DNA from: Flavobacterium zepuense
GTDB lineage: Bacteria; Bacteroidota; Bacteroidia; Flavobacteriales; Flavobacteriaceae
Length of the DNA: 64,000 bases
Direction of reading: 5' to 3'
NCBI RefSeq assembly: GCF_007097145.1
Contig: NZ_VJVZ01000016.1
Span: 1-64,000, forward strand
Of the stretch, positions 8,270 to 16,810 are shown one piece after another. Under the pieces are notes generated by a model, which made no database searches, was not told where the DNA came from, and worked only from the letters and a program-made list of their open reading frames with translations. The position numbers were made by a program, and so were the translations under genes. Positions within the stretch are counted from its first letter, which is position 1. Each line of letters opens with the position of its first letter.

Positions 8270-9171
8270 AAATGGTTGAATTAGCGCAGATATAGATGTT
8301 TTTTCGCATCCATTGCATATGTTTTGTAACGGATTTATTTGTCTTTTGCTTGAAAGGTCATGTTGACTGGTATCTTTTTACCGACAACTGGCACCCCGTT
8401 AAAATTTGTGCTTGTTTAGAATTAAAATATTGCCATACATTTGACATACCGACAATTACAGCGTTTCAAGACTTTGAACCTGAACACTCAACAGCATTTC
8501 TTCTATCAATAAACTAATCTGATATTGAAAAAAGTGGTGGTATGTATACTAAATGCGAAGCTAAAGGTAAAGCAGTTTTTCCATCAGCAGAGGAAGCCCG
8601 GAATCTGATGTACCATTGGAGGCAGCCTTGTAGGGATAAAGTCAGCGGCTTTACGTATGAAGCACCGCAGGGGCAGGCCTGCACAAAAAAGAATTTATCC
8701 TTGCCCATACTGCAATAGTTACCAGCTGACCAGTTGGACGCTGGACAGGTTCTATAAATACAAACCGATCATTATCAGAAACAATGCAGTTATTATGGCT
8801 TGATGGGGCATTTCTATGCTGCCATTGTAAAACGTAACGGTTAGAGAAAAAAGCAGCACAACAAATGCTGCTCCGTTATAACCGAAGGATGTCCAATAAA
8901 GTATGTTTACAGCAGGTAGGCCAATCTGCAAGTAATTTTTAAGAAGGGTTATCTAGGCCGGATATATCCTTCTTCGGGGCAGGCTTTTGAGGACAAAAAT
9001 ATCATAGCAATTTTCATTTACTGAGCACGATTGTAATGGGGATACATTCTGCTTTACACATTTACCTCCCCAATTGGCGACGCCAGGACAACAGGTTGAG
9101 TGCATAAACAAGGTTTACTGCCTTGTACTTTATTCCCTGGCTCTGCAAACCTAATTTTTAAAATTTTCAAC
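8270..9171. other. Gene-poor stretch with one decayed gene
   Basis: The only coding signal I can support here is the frameshifted zinc-ribbon-like gene at 8542-8803. A 7-base inverted repeat AAGAAGG/CCTTCTT lies near 8940-8973. A 73-codon open frame at 8296 lacks a promoter, composition or family signal and is not called. Confidence 0.45.
8542..8803 (+). pseudogene. Small zinc-ribbon-like protein gene, frameshifted
   Basis: From ATG 8542 the frame reads MYTKCEAKGKAVFPSAEEAR and on through 'WRQPCRDKVSGFTYEAPQ', then stops at 8718. The adjacent frame from about 8675 continues smoothly with 'RPAQKRIYPCPYCNSYQLTS' and 'WTLDRFYKY' to a stop at 8803. Joined, the two halves match the layout of small Bacteroidetes proteins with a first Cys, a Trp/Arg-rich middle and a final CPYC knuckle. 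The shift falls near the GGGG at 8670-8673. Either the gene is broken, or the read has an error here, or a frameshift is programmed. The family is unnamed as far as I know. Confidence 0.5.
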
Positions 9172-9483
9172 ATGAAAAATTCTTACAAATTTGCCTTAGG
9201 GCTGCTGGTTGCAGTCCTTGCAATAGGATTCAGCGCATTTAAAAATAACGAGCAGCCGGAAAAAAAGAAAGTTTTTGCGAACTACACTTTTGTGCATTCC
9301 GCTGCAAACAACAACAATGCGCGAACACAGTTTACTTATGATCCTACACCGGGAGGTTGCAGTACTTCGTCAAACACTTGCAGGGGTGTCTGGTCACAGT
9401 CTGAAGCACCGGAAGAAGGGGATAACCCAGCTGCTGATGCTGTGTTTGTATCTCCTACTACTGGGACATACCAACCAAATTAA
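9172..9483 (+). CDS. Small exported peptide, DUF6520-like
   Basis: 103 aa from the ATG at 9172, chosen because it begins a clean signal peptide (MKNSYKFALGLLVAVLAIGFSAF). An upstream in-frame ATG at 9100 would put 24 residues in front of the signal. The mature part is short, Asn/Thr/Pro-rich, with two Cys in 'CSTSSNTC' that could form a disulfide. This layout matches the small DUF6520-like exported proteins common in this phylum, which often lie beside SusC/SusD loci. The function is unknown. It converges on the TlpA-like gene across a shared terminator. Confidence 0.6.
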   Translation: MKNSYKFALGLLVAVLAIGFSAFKNNEQPEKKKVFANYTFVHSAANNNNARTQFTYDPTPGGCSTSSNTCRGVWSQSEAPEEGDNPAADAVFVSPTTGTYQPN

Positions 9484-9488
9484 CAAAT

Positions 9489-9522
9489 GCCTGGGTGATA
9501 TATTTAAATATATCACCCAGGC
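9489..9522. terminator. Perfect 34-base palindrome, bidirectional terminator
   Basis: Two 17-base arms beginning GCCTGGGTGATATATTT pair perfectly with no spacer. It lies between two convergent genes (stop at 9483 on plus, stop at 9527 on minus) and is followed by TATTTTAAT. Position and symmetry suit termination of both transcripts. Confidence 0.75.
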
Positions 9523-9526
9523 TATT

Positions 9527-10864
9527 TTAATATCTATTTTTCACAATTAAGATGTCTAATGGACGCTCTGCCTCAATTACTTTCAAACCATATTTTGCAA
9601 GTTTTTTGTTAAGTTCAATTTTATCTGACATTTTGCAGTTCAAATCAAGATCGACTTTTCCTTTGTAATTAGTTTCATTTATTATACTACGCCCTGAACC
9701 CTGCCAGAAATAAGTTAACTGGTTTTTGAACCATCCCAAAGTCCGATTGCGTTGCTTATAGGTATAAGCATCATGCTCTTCAACGGGTTTCCCACCCAAA
9801 GTTTTTAATTTGGTACTATCAGTCATAATTAGAATATCACATACAACAGGCCTTTTTTCCAGCTCTATTTTTATCCCAAGCGGCTTTGCAAAATAACGGT
9901 CAAGGTCATCTTTTAATAAACTGACTTTCTCATCCCAGGTTTTAATGTTCTTCCACACCAGTTCATAGCAGTAACCATTTTCTTTTAACCATTCGCCATA
10001 TCCTTCATCTGTAAAGGTTACCTTGTTTTTTATGGAATCATCTACTTCTATAGCATACCTATCTTTATTATAGAAGTCCATTGTATTAGGTTTAACAGTT
10101 ATACCGTAAAGGAATTGGTAAAGGCCAAGGATAGATGTATTCGTAGATACAAAGTGGGTTGAATTATTCCACCCCTGGCCGATTACATTTGGCAAATACT
10201 TCGTCGCAACAGATTGTATCATCAGTTTATTCGTATCTAATAAAGTCAACTCCACATTGTTACTATCCCGTTCAATAAAAGGCATACCAAGTATAAAAAC
10301 CTGCTTCGACCGATCCAGTATTTTTTCCCTGGCACCAATGACATTCTTTACGTTTAATGCCTCACCTCTCAGGACTTTTTTGATATTTTCGGAAGTCACC
10401 TGGTCCTGTTCCGTTGTAGCGATCACTTTACCCTCCGGATTAATCCAAACATAATATGGGATAAACATGTGCGGGAAATAATTATGTAGTATTTTATCGC
10501 CTATTACTGAGGGGATGACAACATGCTTATTCTTACGTAATTTTTCAAGAAAGGGACCAGCCAGGTATTGCCTCTGGGTCGTCACCGGCAAGAACTGGAC
10601 TTTGCCCTCAAACACTTTCTGAAGTGAGTCGGTTTTAGGTAGCATGTAAACACAAGGGCTGCACCATGTTGCCCAAAAATCAAGGATTAGCAATTTGCCC
10701 TTGAAATCCGATAAGTTCGCCGTTGTCTTTTTATAATTAATAATGTTAGTAAGGGCGATGTCAGGAACCTGATCGCCGATGGAAAGCGGTTTTATCTGTG
10801 CCAAGCCACCGCGGGCGTCAAGGCAAATTAATATAGCAAGAATAATTGTATATCGAATTTTCAT
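9527..10864 (-). CDS. Periplasmic TlpA-like thioredoxin with extra C-terminal domain
   Basis: 445 aa with a signal peptide (about residues 1-22). Residues 25-170 form an AhpC/TlpA-type thioredoxin fold with 'LLILDFWATWCSPCVYMLP'; the redox pair is C68 and C71. Residues 200-445 form a second domain without recognised catalytic residues; its end 'VIEAERPLDILIVKN' resembles the TIGR03435/DUF3738-type modules often attached to Bacteroidetes TlpA proteins. It lies 37 bases downstream of susD in the same operon, as is common for loci handling peptides or redox-sensitive ligands. The cognate substrate is not evident. Confidence 0.8.
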   Translation of the reverse strand: MKIRYTIILAILICLDARGGLAQIKPLSIGDQVPDIALTNIINYKKTTANLSDFKGKLLILDFWATWCSPCVYMLPKTDSLQKVFEGKVQFLPVTTQRQYLAGPFLEKLRKNKHVVIPSVIGDKILHNYFPHMFIPYYVWINPEGKVIATTEQDQVTSENIKKVLRGEALNVKNVIGAREKILDRSKQVFILGMPFIERDSNNVELTLLDTNKLMIQSVATKYLPNVIGQGWNNSTHFVSTNTSILGLYQFLYGITVKPNTMDFYNKDRYAIEVDDSIKNKVTFTDEGYGEWLKENGYCYELVWKNIKTWDEKVSLLKDDLDRYFAKPLGIKIELEKRPVVCDILIMTDSTKLKTLGGKPVEEHDAYTYKQRNRTLGWFKNQLTYFWQGSGRSIINETNYKGKVDLDLNCKMSDKIELNKKLAKYGLKVIEAERPLDILIVKNRY

Positions 10865-10901
10865 TTGTTTAATCTTAATTAGTTACGGTAATTGAATAAT
10901 A

Positions 10902-12296
10902 TTAACGGGCATTTTGTGGCATCCCTGTAAGCAGGATTTCATCAGGAGGAATGGGAAACACGTATTTTGGATCATTTGGTGCCAACACGTATTGCGTGCC
11001 ATTTACGCTTCGAGTTAGTATCAACGCAAAGCGGCTTTCTTTATTTAAGCGTTTCAGATCATACCATCGAAGCCCACGATAAACAAGTTCCTTTCGTCTT
11101 TCTGAAAGAATTTTCCTCAAGGCATCGGTGCTATCGGTTGCCGTATATGGAATAAAAGTTCCTGTTTTCCATCTTTTGACCAGTAAGGTGTTTAAGTCTT
11201 CAAGAGCGGCTTGAACATTATCCTGACGGGCATAGCACTCGGCTCTAATCAGATAGAGTTCGTCGGTTGCCAACCCGCCAAAAAGCGAATTATCACCGGT
11301 ATAAGAAGCATTCCAGGTCACGAGGCCTGAGGCATCTTTGAAATATATTACCTTTCGAAGGTCATTGTCACTATAGCTGTTATACAAGCCGTTATCTGCG
11401 ATAAGTAGCGGTGCGTTATTATCAAATGCGGAATAGCTTGCTAATGCGTGATGATAGACTATTTCGGTATTAAAGCGTGATATCGGGTTAGTCGCAGACG
11501 GATCTAAACTATTATAATCAAGCAACCCGTTGTTTAATAACAAGGACTGATTTGCAAAAGCCAAAGCATTATCATATTGTCCACTATTAAGGTAAACACG
11601 GCTAAGCAGGGCATAAACGGCACACTTACCTGGCCTTGTTAGATAGGCAGGCAGTTCAGGAAGCAAGTCTTTAGCTTTCATCAGGTCACTTACGATTTGG
11701 TCGTAGCATTGCTGTACCGAAGCCCTTTCAGAAGTGACATCCACATCGGAAGTAAGGCGTAATGGTATTCCCAAGTCGCTTGTTGCGGTTTGCGGGTCAT
11801 AAGCCTTGCTGAACTCCAGGATAAGATTAAAGAAATCATAGGCGCGGTAAAATAGTGCGGTGCCTTTTATATTTTTCCATGCTTCCTGACTTTGCAAATC
11901 CGTAGATATTTTTGAGAAGCCATCCAAAACGATGTTGGCGTACAAGATACGTTTGTAAGCATTGTTCCAATCGAAACTGGATTCCCCTGCAAAAATGTTA
12001 GTAGACCAAATATAAGCGTTGCGCTCCTGCACGTTTTGAAGGCCTTGCAGGTTATCCTCCAAAATAGTGAAGTCACCAGCTCCAACCTCGGGTAAGCTAG
12101 GCTGGTTGAGGTTAAAAAGATAGCTGGCCGTGTTGTTGTCGAGGATAGCCTGAAAATCCTGAACTGTTTCAGGTATTACCAGGGCTTTATCAGGCTTGGC
12201 ATCAAGCCATGTTTTTTTACATGAAACCTGAATGAAAGCAAAAATAGTTATCAAAATGGCTGTATATATATGAGCGGTAAGTCGTGATTTTTTCAT
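10902..12296 (-). CDS. SusD/RagB-family outer-membrane lipoprotein
   Basis: 464 aa. A lipoprotein signal ends at 'FIQVSCKK', with the Cys as lipid anchor. The body shows the helical repeats of SusD proteins ('YKRILYANIVLDGF', 'ALFYRAYDFFNLILEF', 'RAECYARQDNVQAALEDLNTLL', 'RRKELVYRGLRWYDLKRLN') and the conserved end 'YVFPIPPDEILL'. It forms the surface lid of the SusC transporter encoded immediately upstream (20 bases apart). The substrate could be a glycan, peptide or other oligomer. No glycoside hydrolase or peptidase lies next to it, so the ligand class cannot be inferred. Confidence 0.92.
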   Translation of the reverse strand: MKKSRLTAHIYTAILITIFAFIQVSCKKTWLDAKPDKALVIPETVQDFQAILDNNTASYLFNLNQPSLPEVGAGDFTILEDNLQGLQNVQERNAYIWSTNIFAGESSFDWNNAYKRILYANIVLDGFSKISTDLQSQEAWKNIKGTALFYRAYDFFNLILEFSKAYDPQTATSDLGIPLRLTSDVDVTSERASVQQCYDQIVSDLMKAKDLLPELPAYLTRPGKCAVYALLSRVYLNSGQYDNALAFANQSLLLNNGLLDYNSLDPSATNPISRFNTEIVYHHALASYSAFDNNAPLLIADNGLYNSYSDNDLRKVIYFKDASGLVTWNASYTGDNSLFGGLATDELYLIRAECYARQDNVQAALEDLNTLLVKRWKTGTFIPYTATDSTDALRKILSERRKELVYRGLRWYDLKRLNKESRFALILTRSVNGTQYVLAPNDPKYVFPIPPDEILLTGMPQNAR

Positions 12297-12315
12297 ATTT
12301 ATGTTATCAGGATGA

Positions 12316-15300
12316 TTAAAAGTCAGCTTTAAGGCCTAATGAAAACGTTTTTTGGGCTGGCGTTCCGGTTGGATAATCCGGGTCGAGATTAAGCTTATTG
12401 GCTCGCCAGATTATTCCCAAATTATTCGCATAGGCATAGAGTTGCAGGTTTTGTACCGGCAACCATTTTAGCCGCTTTTGAGAAAGATCGTAGCTTAGGC
12501 TAACATCCTGTAAACGAATATTATCGCCTTTTTCCACTGTCGCCTCAGATAAATTGTAGAAAGTGTCCCGGTCAGGGTCAGCCGGATAAATCATTGATGG
12601 AACATTGCTAAGTGATTCATCCCCTGTTTTTTGCCACCTCGATGCAAATTCCCTGTTCCCGCCAATCCAGTTGCTGAATAGTCCATAATAGCTTAGCGAG
12701 CTCCTTCTGAAATAATAACTAAATCTGTAAGTAATGTTAACAGAAAGGCTTAGGTTTTTATAGCTGAACCTATTATTAAATCCTCCAAAGAATTGTGGTC
12801 TTGCTGATCCGTTGTAAACTAGCTCATTTGCTGAAAGTGGATTGTTTAGAGAAAAATAATCGGTACTAATACCTCCATTTAAATATCCCTGGGGATTTCC
12901 CGTTGCTGGATCAAGCCCCGCCCACTTATAACTCCAAAGGCCGTATACCGGTTTCCCTACTATTGGATAAATAGTTGGGTTAGACCCATCCGCCGATGTC
13001 AGCTGTGAAACGATAATCGGCGCTGTATATTTGGTAACCCGATCAGTCGCGTGGCTAAATATAAGTGAACTATTCCAGGAAAACATGCTGTTTACAATCC
13101 TTGAGTTAAGCTGAATGTCAATACCGTGTCCTTTCATATCAGCATAATTCCCCCTGAAGACGGTTTGTCCCGTGCTTGGCGCTACAGAGGCATCACCAAT
13201 CAGGTCGGTACCATTCTTAAAAAAGTACTCTATGCTACCTGTAAGCACATCGTTCTTCAACGCAAAGTCGATCCCGAAATTTGCTATTCCAGCCTTCTCC
13301 CATTTTAAATTGGGGTTGCCTATATTACTTATATCGGCCTGAATAAGATTGGTATAATCACTATTGACCAGGTATCTGGAAGTTGTGACACCGGTAACAT
13401 TCCGGTTTAAGTTTCCATTATAGCCATAGCTCGCCCTTAATTGCAGGGTAGGCAACCATGTGAGGTGATAAAACTTTTCATGGTCAATAGCCCATTTTCC
13501 CCCAGCCGACCATAAGGGGACGGATTTTTGATTTGTATTAACCCCAAAGTAATTAGAACCATCCACACGGCCACTTAATGATATGGTGTACTTATCGCTA
13601 TATGTATATACGGCGTTGCCAAAATAAGAACGTACCCTGTCCAGCACACCGGTAACGCCCGCAAGGCTTGGGATTAGTGCAGTGCTGCTACCTGGGTTTA
13701 TAGTGTAGGGTGTTGCAAAATTGACATTGGTAAATACAGCAGTGTTATCATTATAACCATATAGGCGTGCACTTGTGTTCCCATCGGTCTTTGTCTCATT
13801 TTGTTCTAATCCGCCAATCGCTGACAGGCTGTGTTTTTGCCATGAATGTGCATAATTAACCTGTCCACGAAGGTTGTACGCTGAAACTGTCGTTAGGGAT
13901 TGGCCTAGGATACCTCCTAAAGGAATATTATAACCAACGACTTTGCCAGCGTTTAAAATTGAGTAACGGTTAATCAAGTTCCGTGTAAAGAACGTCTGTT
14001 GGCTTTCGAAGTCGCGGTAATTTGAAGTATAGTTCTCATATTGTAATTTACCCTCCACACTTAAGCCTTTCAATAGGGTATATTTAATTGCGGGGCTGAG
14101 CCTGATATCCTCATTTTTAGTCGTTTTATCAGACAGTCCTAAATCATTTAAAGGTGCATATGTCCAATCCAAGAATCCTTTCTCAGGCGCTGATTGTATA
14201 TAACTGGTTCTGTATGATTTTACTATATTTAGGGGAGTACCGTTTACATCAGCCAGTTGCGCGTATGGATACACGCTGGAGTAAAGCCCACCGGTGTTAA
14301 GGCTACTTGCAGTATTATCCGTTTGCGTTTTGGACTTTATATAATTTATACCGGTAGTTACCTCCAGGTTTTTAATGGGTCTAAAAACCAATATAGAATT
14401 GACTGTTGTACGGTTATAATTATTGTATTTAAGGTTTTGCAGATTTTTGTCATATCCAGCGGATAAATAGTAATTTGTCTGCTGGCTGCCACCGCTCAAG
14501 TTTACGGCATACTGCTGTTTGATGGCATTACGGTAGAGATATTTAGACATATCATTCCTGATGTCATTTTTCCTCAATACATCAATTTGTCTTGTAGCCT
14601 CTATAACAGATAGGGTTCCTGCCCGTTGTAATGCTAGTATTTCGACTACAGGAGTTACCGGGCGGTACGTACTTGTGTTCCTCAGGTCAGCATTGTATTT
14701 TCCATTGCTGAACAGAAACTGCTCCATGTCTACAAAATCCGAAGGGGTCATCTGGGATGGATTGTATAAAAGGTCAGGTTTTTCGGCAACTGTTACATTA
14801 GAATTAAGTGTAACTTTTAAGGGTTGATTTAACCTGCCTTTTTTTGTCGTTAATACTACAACACCATTGCCTGCCCTAACTCCCCAAATGGAGGCAGCGG
14901 CTGCATCTTTTAAAATCGTGACCGATTCAATGTCATTTGGATTTATATTATTAATGTCCCCACTATAAGGAAAATTGTCTACAACAATTAATGGTTGATC
15001 ATTAGCAAAAATTGTGCTTCTGCCACGGATATTTATATCCAAGCGGCCTGATTGCGTATTATTCGTATTTGAGTTAAAGAGCAAACCGTTAGTGATGCCA
15101 TCTAATTTGCTGAGGACATCTGTAGCAACTCTGGATTCATACATACGCTTATTAGGCTGGGCAAAGGAACCGGTTGTTCTTTCTTTTGGGATTGTTTGGT
15201 AACCTGTTGAAACAACATTAACTGATTCTAATTCCGCAATGTTTGATCTTAGCACAATCCTAAGCTGACTTTCACTTATATCGCTAACTGGCACTTCAGT

Positions 15301-15861
15301 CGTAACATACCCAATATAGGTAACTACTAACACCGCATCTTCACTTACGCCTTTCATTTCAAATTCGCCATCATCATTAGCAGTCACGGCAACATTGGTT
15401 CCTTTTATCTTTATCACTGCCCCGGGTAAGGCCCGGCCTGCTGTGTCGGTAACACGTCCTTTTATATTTAATGGTATATTGAGAAAGCTTTTAATCTTTT
15501 GTTTTACGGTCGTTTCCCTGGGCTTTACGATTATCGTGTTATCTACAACTTCATAGGTTAAGGGTTGATTTGAAAAACAGCGGTCCAGTACATCTGTAAG
15601 TTCACCATCCTGAATGTTTATGCTGACAGGGTTTGTGTGTTTTAGCAGTTCGTCCTTGTAAAAAAAGCTGTAACCGCTTTGCTTTTCAATTTGCCGGAAA
15701 ATCTTGCCCAGCGATGCATTTCGTTCGTTAAGGGTAATGGTTTGCGCATAAACGGAGGCAGACACTTTAAAACAGGCCAGAAAGATAAGAAGTAAAATAA
15801 TCTTCATAATCAAGAGTGTTTTAATAAGCCGCCCCCGGTAGGAGTGCGTAAAAATTTGCAT
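12316..15861 (-). CDS. SusC/RagA-type TonB-dependent transporter with signalling domain
   Basis: 1181 aa. After the signal peptide (start MQIFTHSYRGR, ending near SVYAQ), residues about 45-110 form an STN domain that contacts FecR. A carboxypeptidase-like beta domain follows ('NIKGRVTDTAGRALPGAVIKI'). Next are the SusC-specific 'STGYQTIPKERTTGSF' segment, the plug ('VATDVLSKLDGI', 'IRGRSTI', 'VVDNFPYSG', 'VTILKDAAAASIWG') and a long beta-barrel ending in an aromatic residue. It imports a ligand energised by TonB and signals through FecR and the ECF sigma factor encoded upstream. A structured leader precedes it (15873-15983). Confidence 0.93.
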   Translation of the reverse strand: MQIFTHSYRGRLIKTLLIMKIILLLIFLACFKVSASVYAQTITLNERNASLGKIFRQIEKQSGYSFFYKDELLKHTNPVSINIQDGELTDVLDRCFSNQPLTYEVVDNTIIVKPRETTVKQKIKSFLNIPLNIKGRVTDTAGRALPGAVIKIKGTNVAVTANDDGEFEMKGVSEDAVLVVTYIGYVTTEVPVSDISESQLRIVLRSNIAELESVNVVSTGYQTIPKERTTGSFAQPNKRMYESRVATDVLSKLDGITNGLLFNSNTNNTQSGRLDINIRGRSTIFANDQPLIVVDNFPYSGDINNINPNDIESVTILKDAAAASIWGVRAGNGVVVLTTKKGRLNQPLKVTLNSNVTVAEKPDLLYNPSQMTPSDFVDMEQFLFSNGKYNADLRNTSTYRPVTPVVEILALQRAGTLSVIEATRQIDVLRKNDIRNDMSKYLYRNAIKQQYAVNLSGGSQQTNYYLSAGYDKNLQNLKYNNYNRTTVNSILVFRPIKNLEVTTGINYIKSKTQTDNTASSLNTGGLYSSVYPYAQLADVNGTPLNIVKSYRTSYIQSAPEKGFLDWTYAPLNDLGLSDKTTKNEDIRLSPAIKYTLLKGLSVEGKLQYENYTSNYRDFESQQTFFTRNLINRYSILNAGKVVGYNIPLGGILGQSLTTVSAYNLRGQVNYAHSWQKHSLSAIGGLEQNETKTDGNTSARLYGYNDNTAVFTNVNFATPYTINPGSSTALIPSLAGVTGVLDRVRSYFGNAVYTYSDKYTISLSGRVDGSNYFGVNTNQKSVPLWSAGGKWAIDHEKFYHLTWLPTLQLRASYGYNGNLNRNVTGVTTSRYLVNSDYTNLIQADISNIGNPNLKWEKAGIANFGIDFALKNDVLTGSIEYFFKNGTDLIGDASVAPSTGQTVFRGNYADMKGHGIDIQLNSRIVNSMFSWNSSLIFSHATDRVTKYTAPIIVSQLTSADGSNPTIYPIVGKPVYGLWSYKWAGLDPATGNPQGYLNGGISTDYFSLNNPLSANELVYNGSARPQFFGGFNNRFSYKNLSLSVNITYRFSYYFRRSSLSYYGLFSNWIGGNREFASRWQKTGDESLSNVPSMIYPADPDRDTFYNLSEATVEKGDNIRLQDVSLSYDLSQKRLKWLPVQNLQLYAYANNLGIIWRANKLNLDPDYPTGTPAQKTFSLGLKADF

Positions 15862-15872
15862 ACTTTTGTTTA

Positions 15873-15985
15873 GTTAGGGTTAATAGTTAAATCGTTAGAA
15901 GGATTTTATCTGGTTCGCCAGAGTTGCCCAACGTTAGGCCGGTTAGTGTTGGAAGCACTCTCCGGCCCTTTTTTTATTGGGCACT
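15873..15985 (-). promoter_or_regulatory. Structured leader, copy A (upstream of SusC)
   Basis: Read on the minus strand, this leader folds into nested helices: P1 TGCCCAA/TTGGGCA (15977-15983 with 15925-15931), P2 GGCCGG/CCGGCC (15962-15967 with 15937-15942) and P3 AGTG/CACT closing a loop CTTCCAA. Then come TCCTTCTAAC and CTATTAACCCTAAC just before the SusC start. A second copy with different helix sequences but the same pairings is at 16664-16767. It looks like a cis-acting RNA controlling susC; the ligand or mechanism is unknown. Confidence 0.55.
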
Positions 15986-16108
15986 TACACTTATTGCGGT
16001 TCCGTTTCTGTTACCACAATTGTGAGAATAAGCTATATGCTTTTATTAGTAGTACGCTCGTACATAAAAAAACACACAGCTATATTGAATAATAAAAATC
16101 AGGACTGT

Positions 16109-16489
16109 TTATGAACGGTATTCAACTTTAAAGGTGAGCGAACCTATTGTTTCCAATGCGCCGGAACTATTGGTTGAAGTTATTAGTGAATCTTGCGATA
16201 CCACCCATTTATTCGAAGGATCAATTGGCTCCACGCCGACAGATAGGGTAATTGTCAGCTTCGCCCTAAAAGCCACGGAACATTGCGTGCCAAAATATTT
16301 TGCAGCATGGTCATTAATACCCGTAACATAAGTTGTCTGAGCGGCGGTTAATGAAAAATTATCCTTGATCCAGTCCTTAAAATCAGCTTCTACCAAATCT
16401 GCCTGTGCATTAAGCAGGCTTGTAGATAGAGCATATAATTCAGTTGTTTTGGCGGTTACCCCGGCTGGGGTGAATGGTTGTAATGGCAT
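16109..16489 (-). CDS. ~126-aa protein of unknown family, paralogue of the one at 20191
   Basis: 126 aa from ATG 16489. I chose this start because the paralogue at 20191 begins equivalently ('MAQELFTPDG' against 'MPLQPFTPAG'); the longer frame adds a poor N-terminus. Conserved between the two: 'FTPxGxxAKxxELYAL', 'LNAQAxL', 'FKDWxxDNFxLTxxQ' and a C-terminal 'IGxLxFxxxY'. There is no signal peptide, so it is probably cytoplasmic. It sits between fecR and susC on the same strand, flanked by two copies of the structured leader. I do not recognise a function. Confidence 0.65.
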   Translation of the reverse strand: MPLQPFTPAGVTAKTTELYALSTSLLNAQADLVEADFKDWIKDNFSLTAAQTTYVTGINDHAAKYFGTQCSVAFRAKLTITLSVGVEPIDPSNKWVVSQDSLITSTNSSGALETIGSLTFKVEYRS

Positions 16490-16663
16490 AATTCTGATTT
16501 TTAAAGTTGTGTTATAAGTATTTAAATTTGAGTAATGGGCATAGCATAGGCTTGCCACGGTTTTGTAGCTAAATTTTATAGATAATGGATGAATTGCTCC
16601 TGATGAATTTCAGAAAGCCTTCGCAGATGTTTTAGGTTGGTGAAGAGAGTGGCTTCATTTCGT

Positions 16664-16767
16664 GTTAGGGTTAATAGTAATTTGTTAGAAGGATTTTTTT
16701 TGCTCATTTTAGAGCCCCAATGCCGGGCCGGAACTATTGGAAGTAATCCCAGCCCTTATTGGGCATT
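16664..16767 (-). promoter_or_regulatory. Structured leader, copy B (downstream of FecR)
   Basis: On the minus strand it shows P1 AATGCC/GGCATT (16762-16767 with 16719-16724), P2 GGGCTGG/CCGGCCC with one G-T wobble (16749-16755 with 16725-16731) and P3 ACT/AGT around TCCAAT. The single-stranded blocks TCCTTCTAAC and CTATTAACCCTAAC also match copy A. The helix sequences differ while pairing is kept, which supports a real RNA structure. The next gene start is 175 bases further on (16489). The intervening 16490-16663 holds no other gene I can support. Confidence 0.5.
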
Positions 16768-16810
16768 AACTAAACTTGATCTTATTATTTGAGCATAGGC
16801 AATTTGGTTA

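Noticed and set aside
8296..8517. 73-codon open frame on the plus strand
   Set aside because: No promoter, ribosome-binding site or family resemblance, and an irregular Phe/Cys-rich composition; likely chance.
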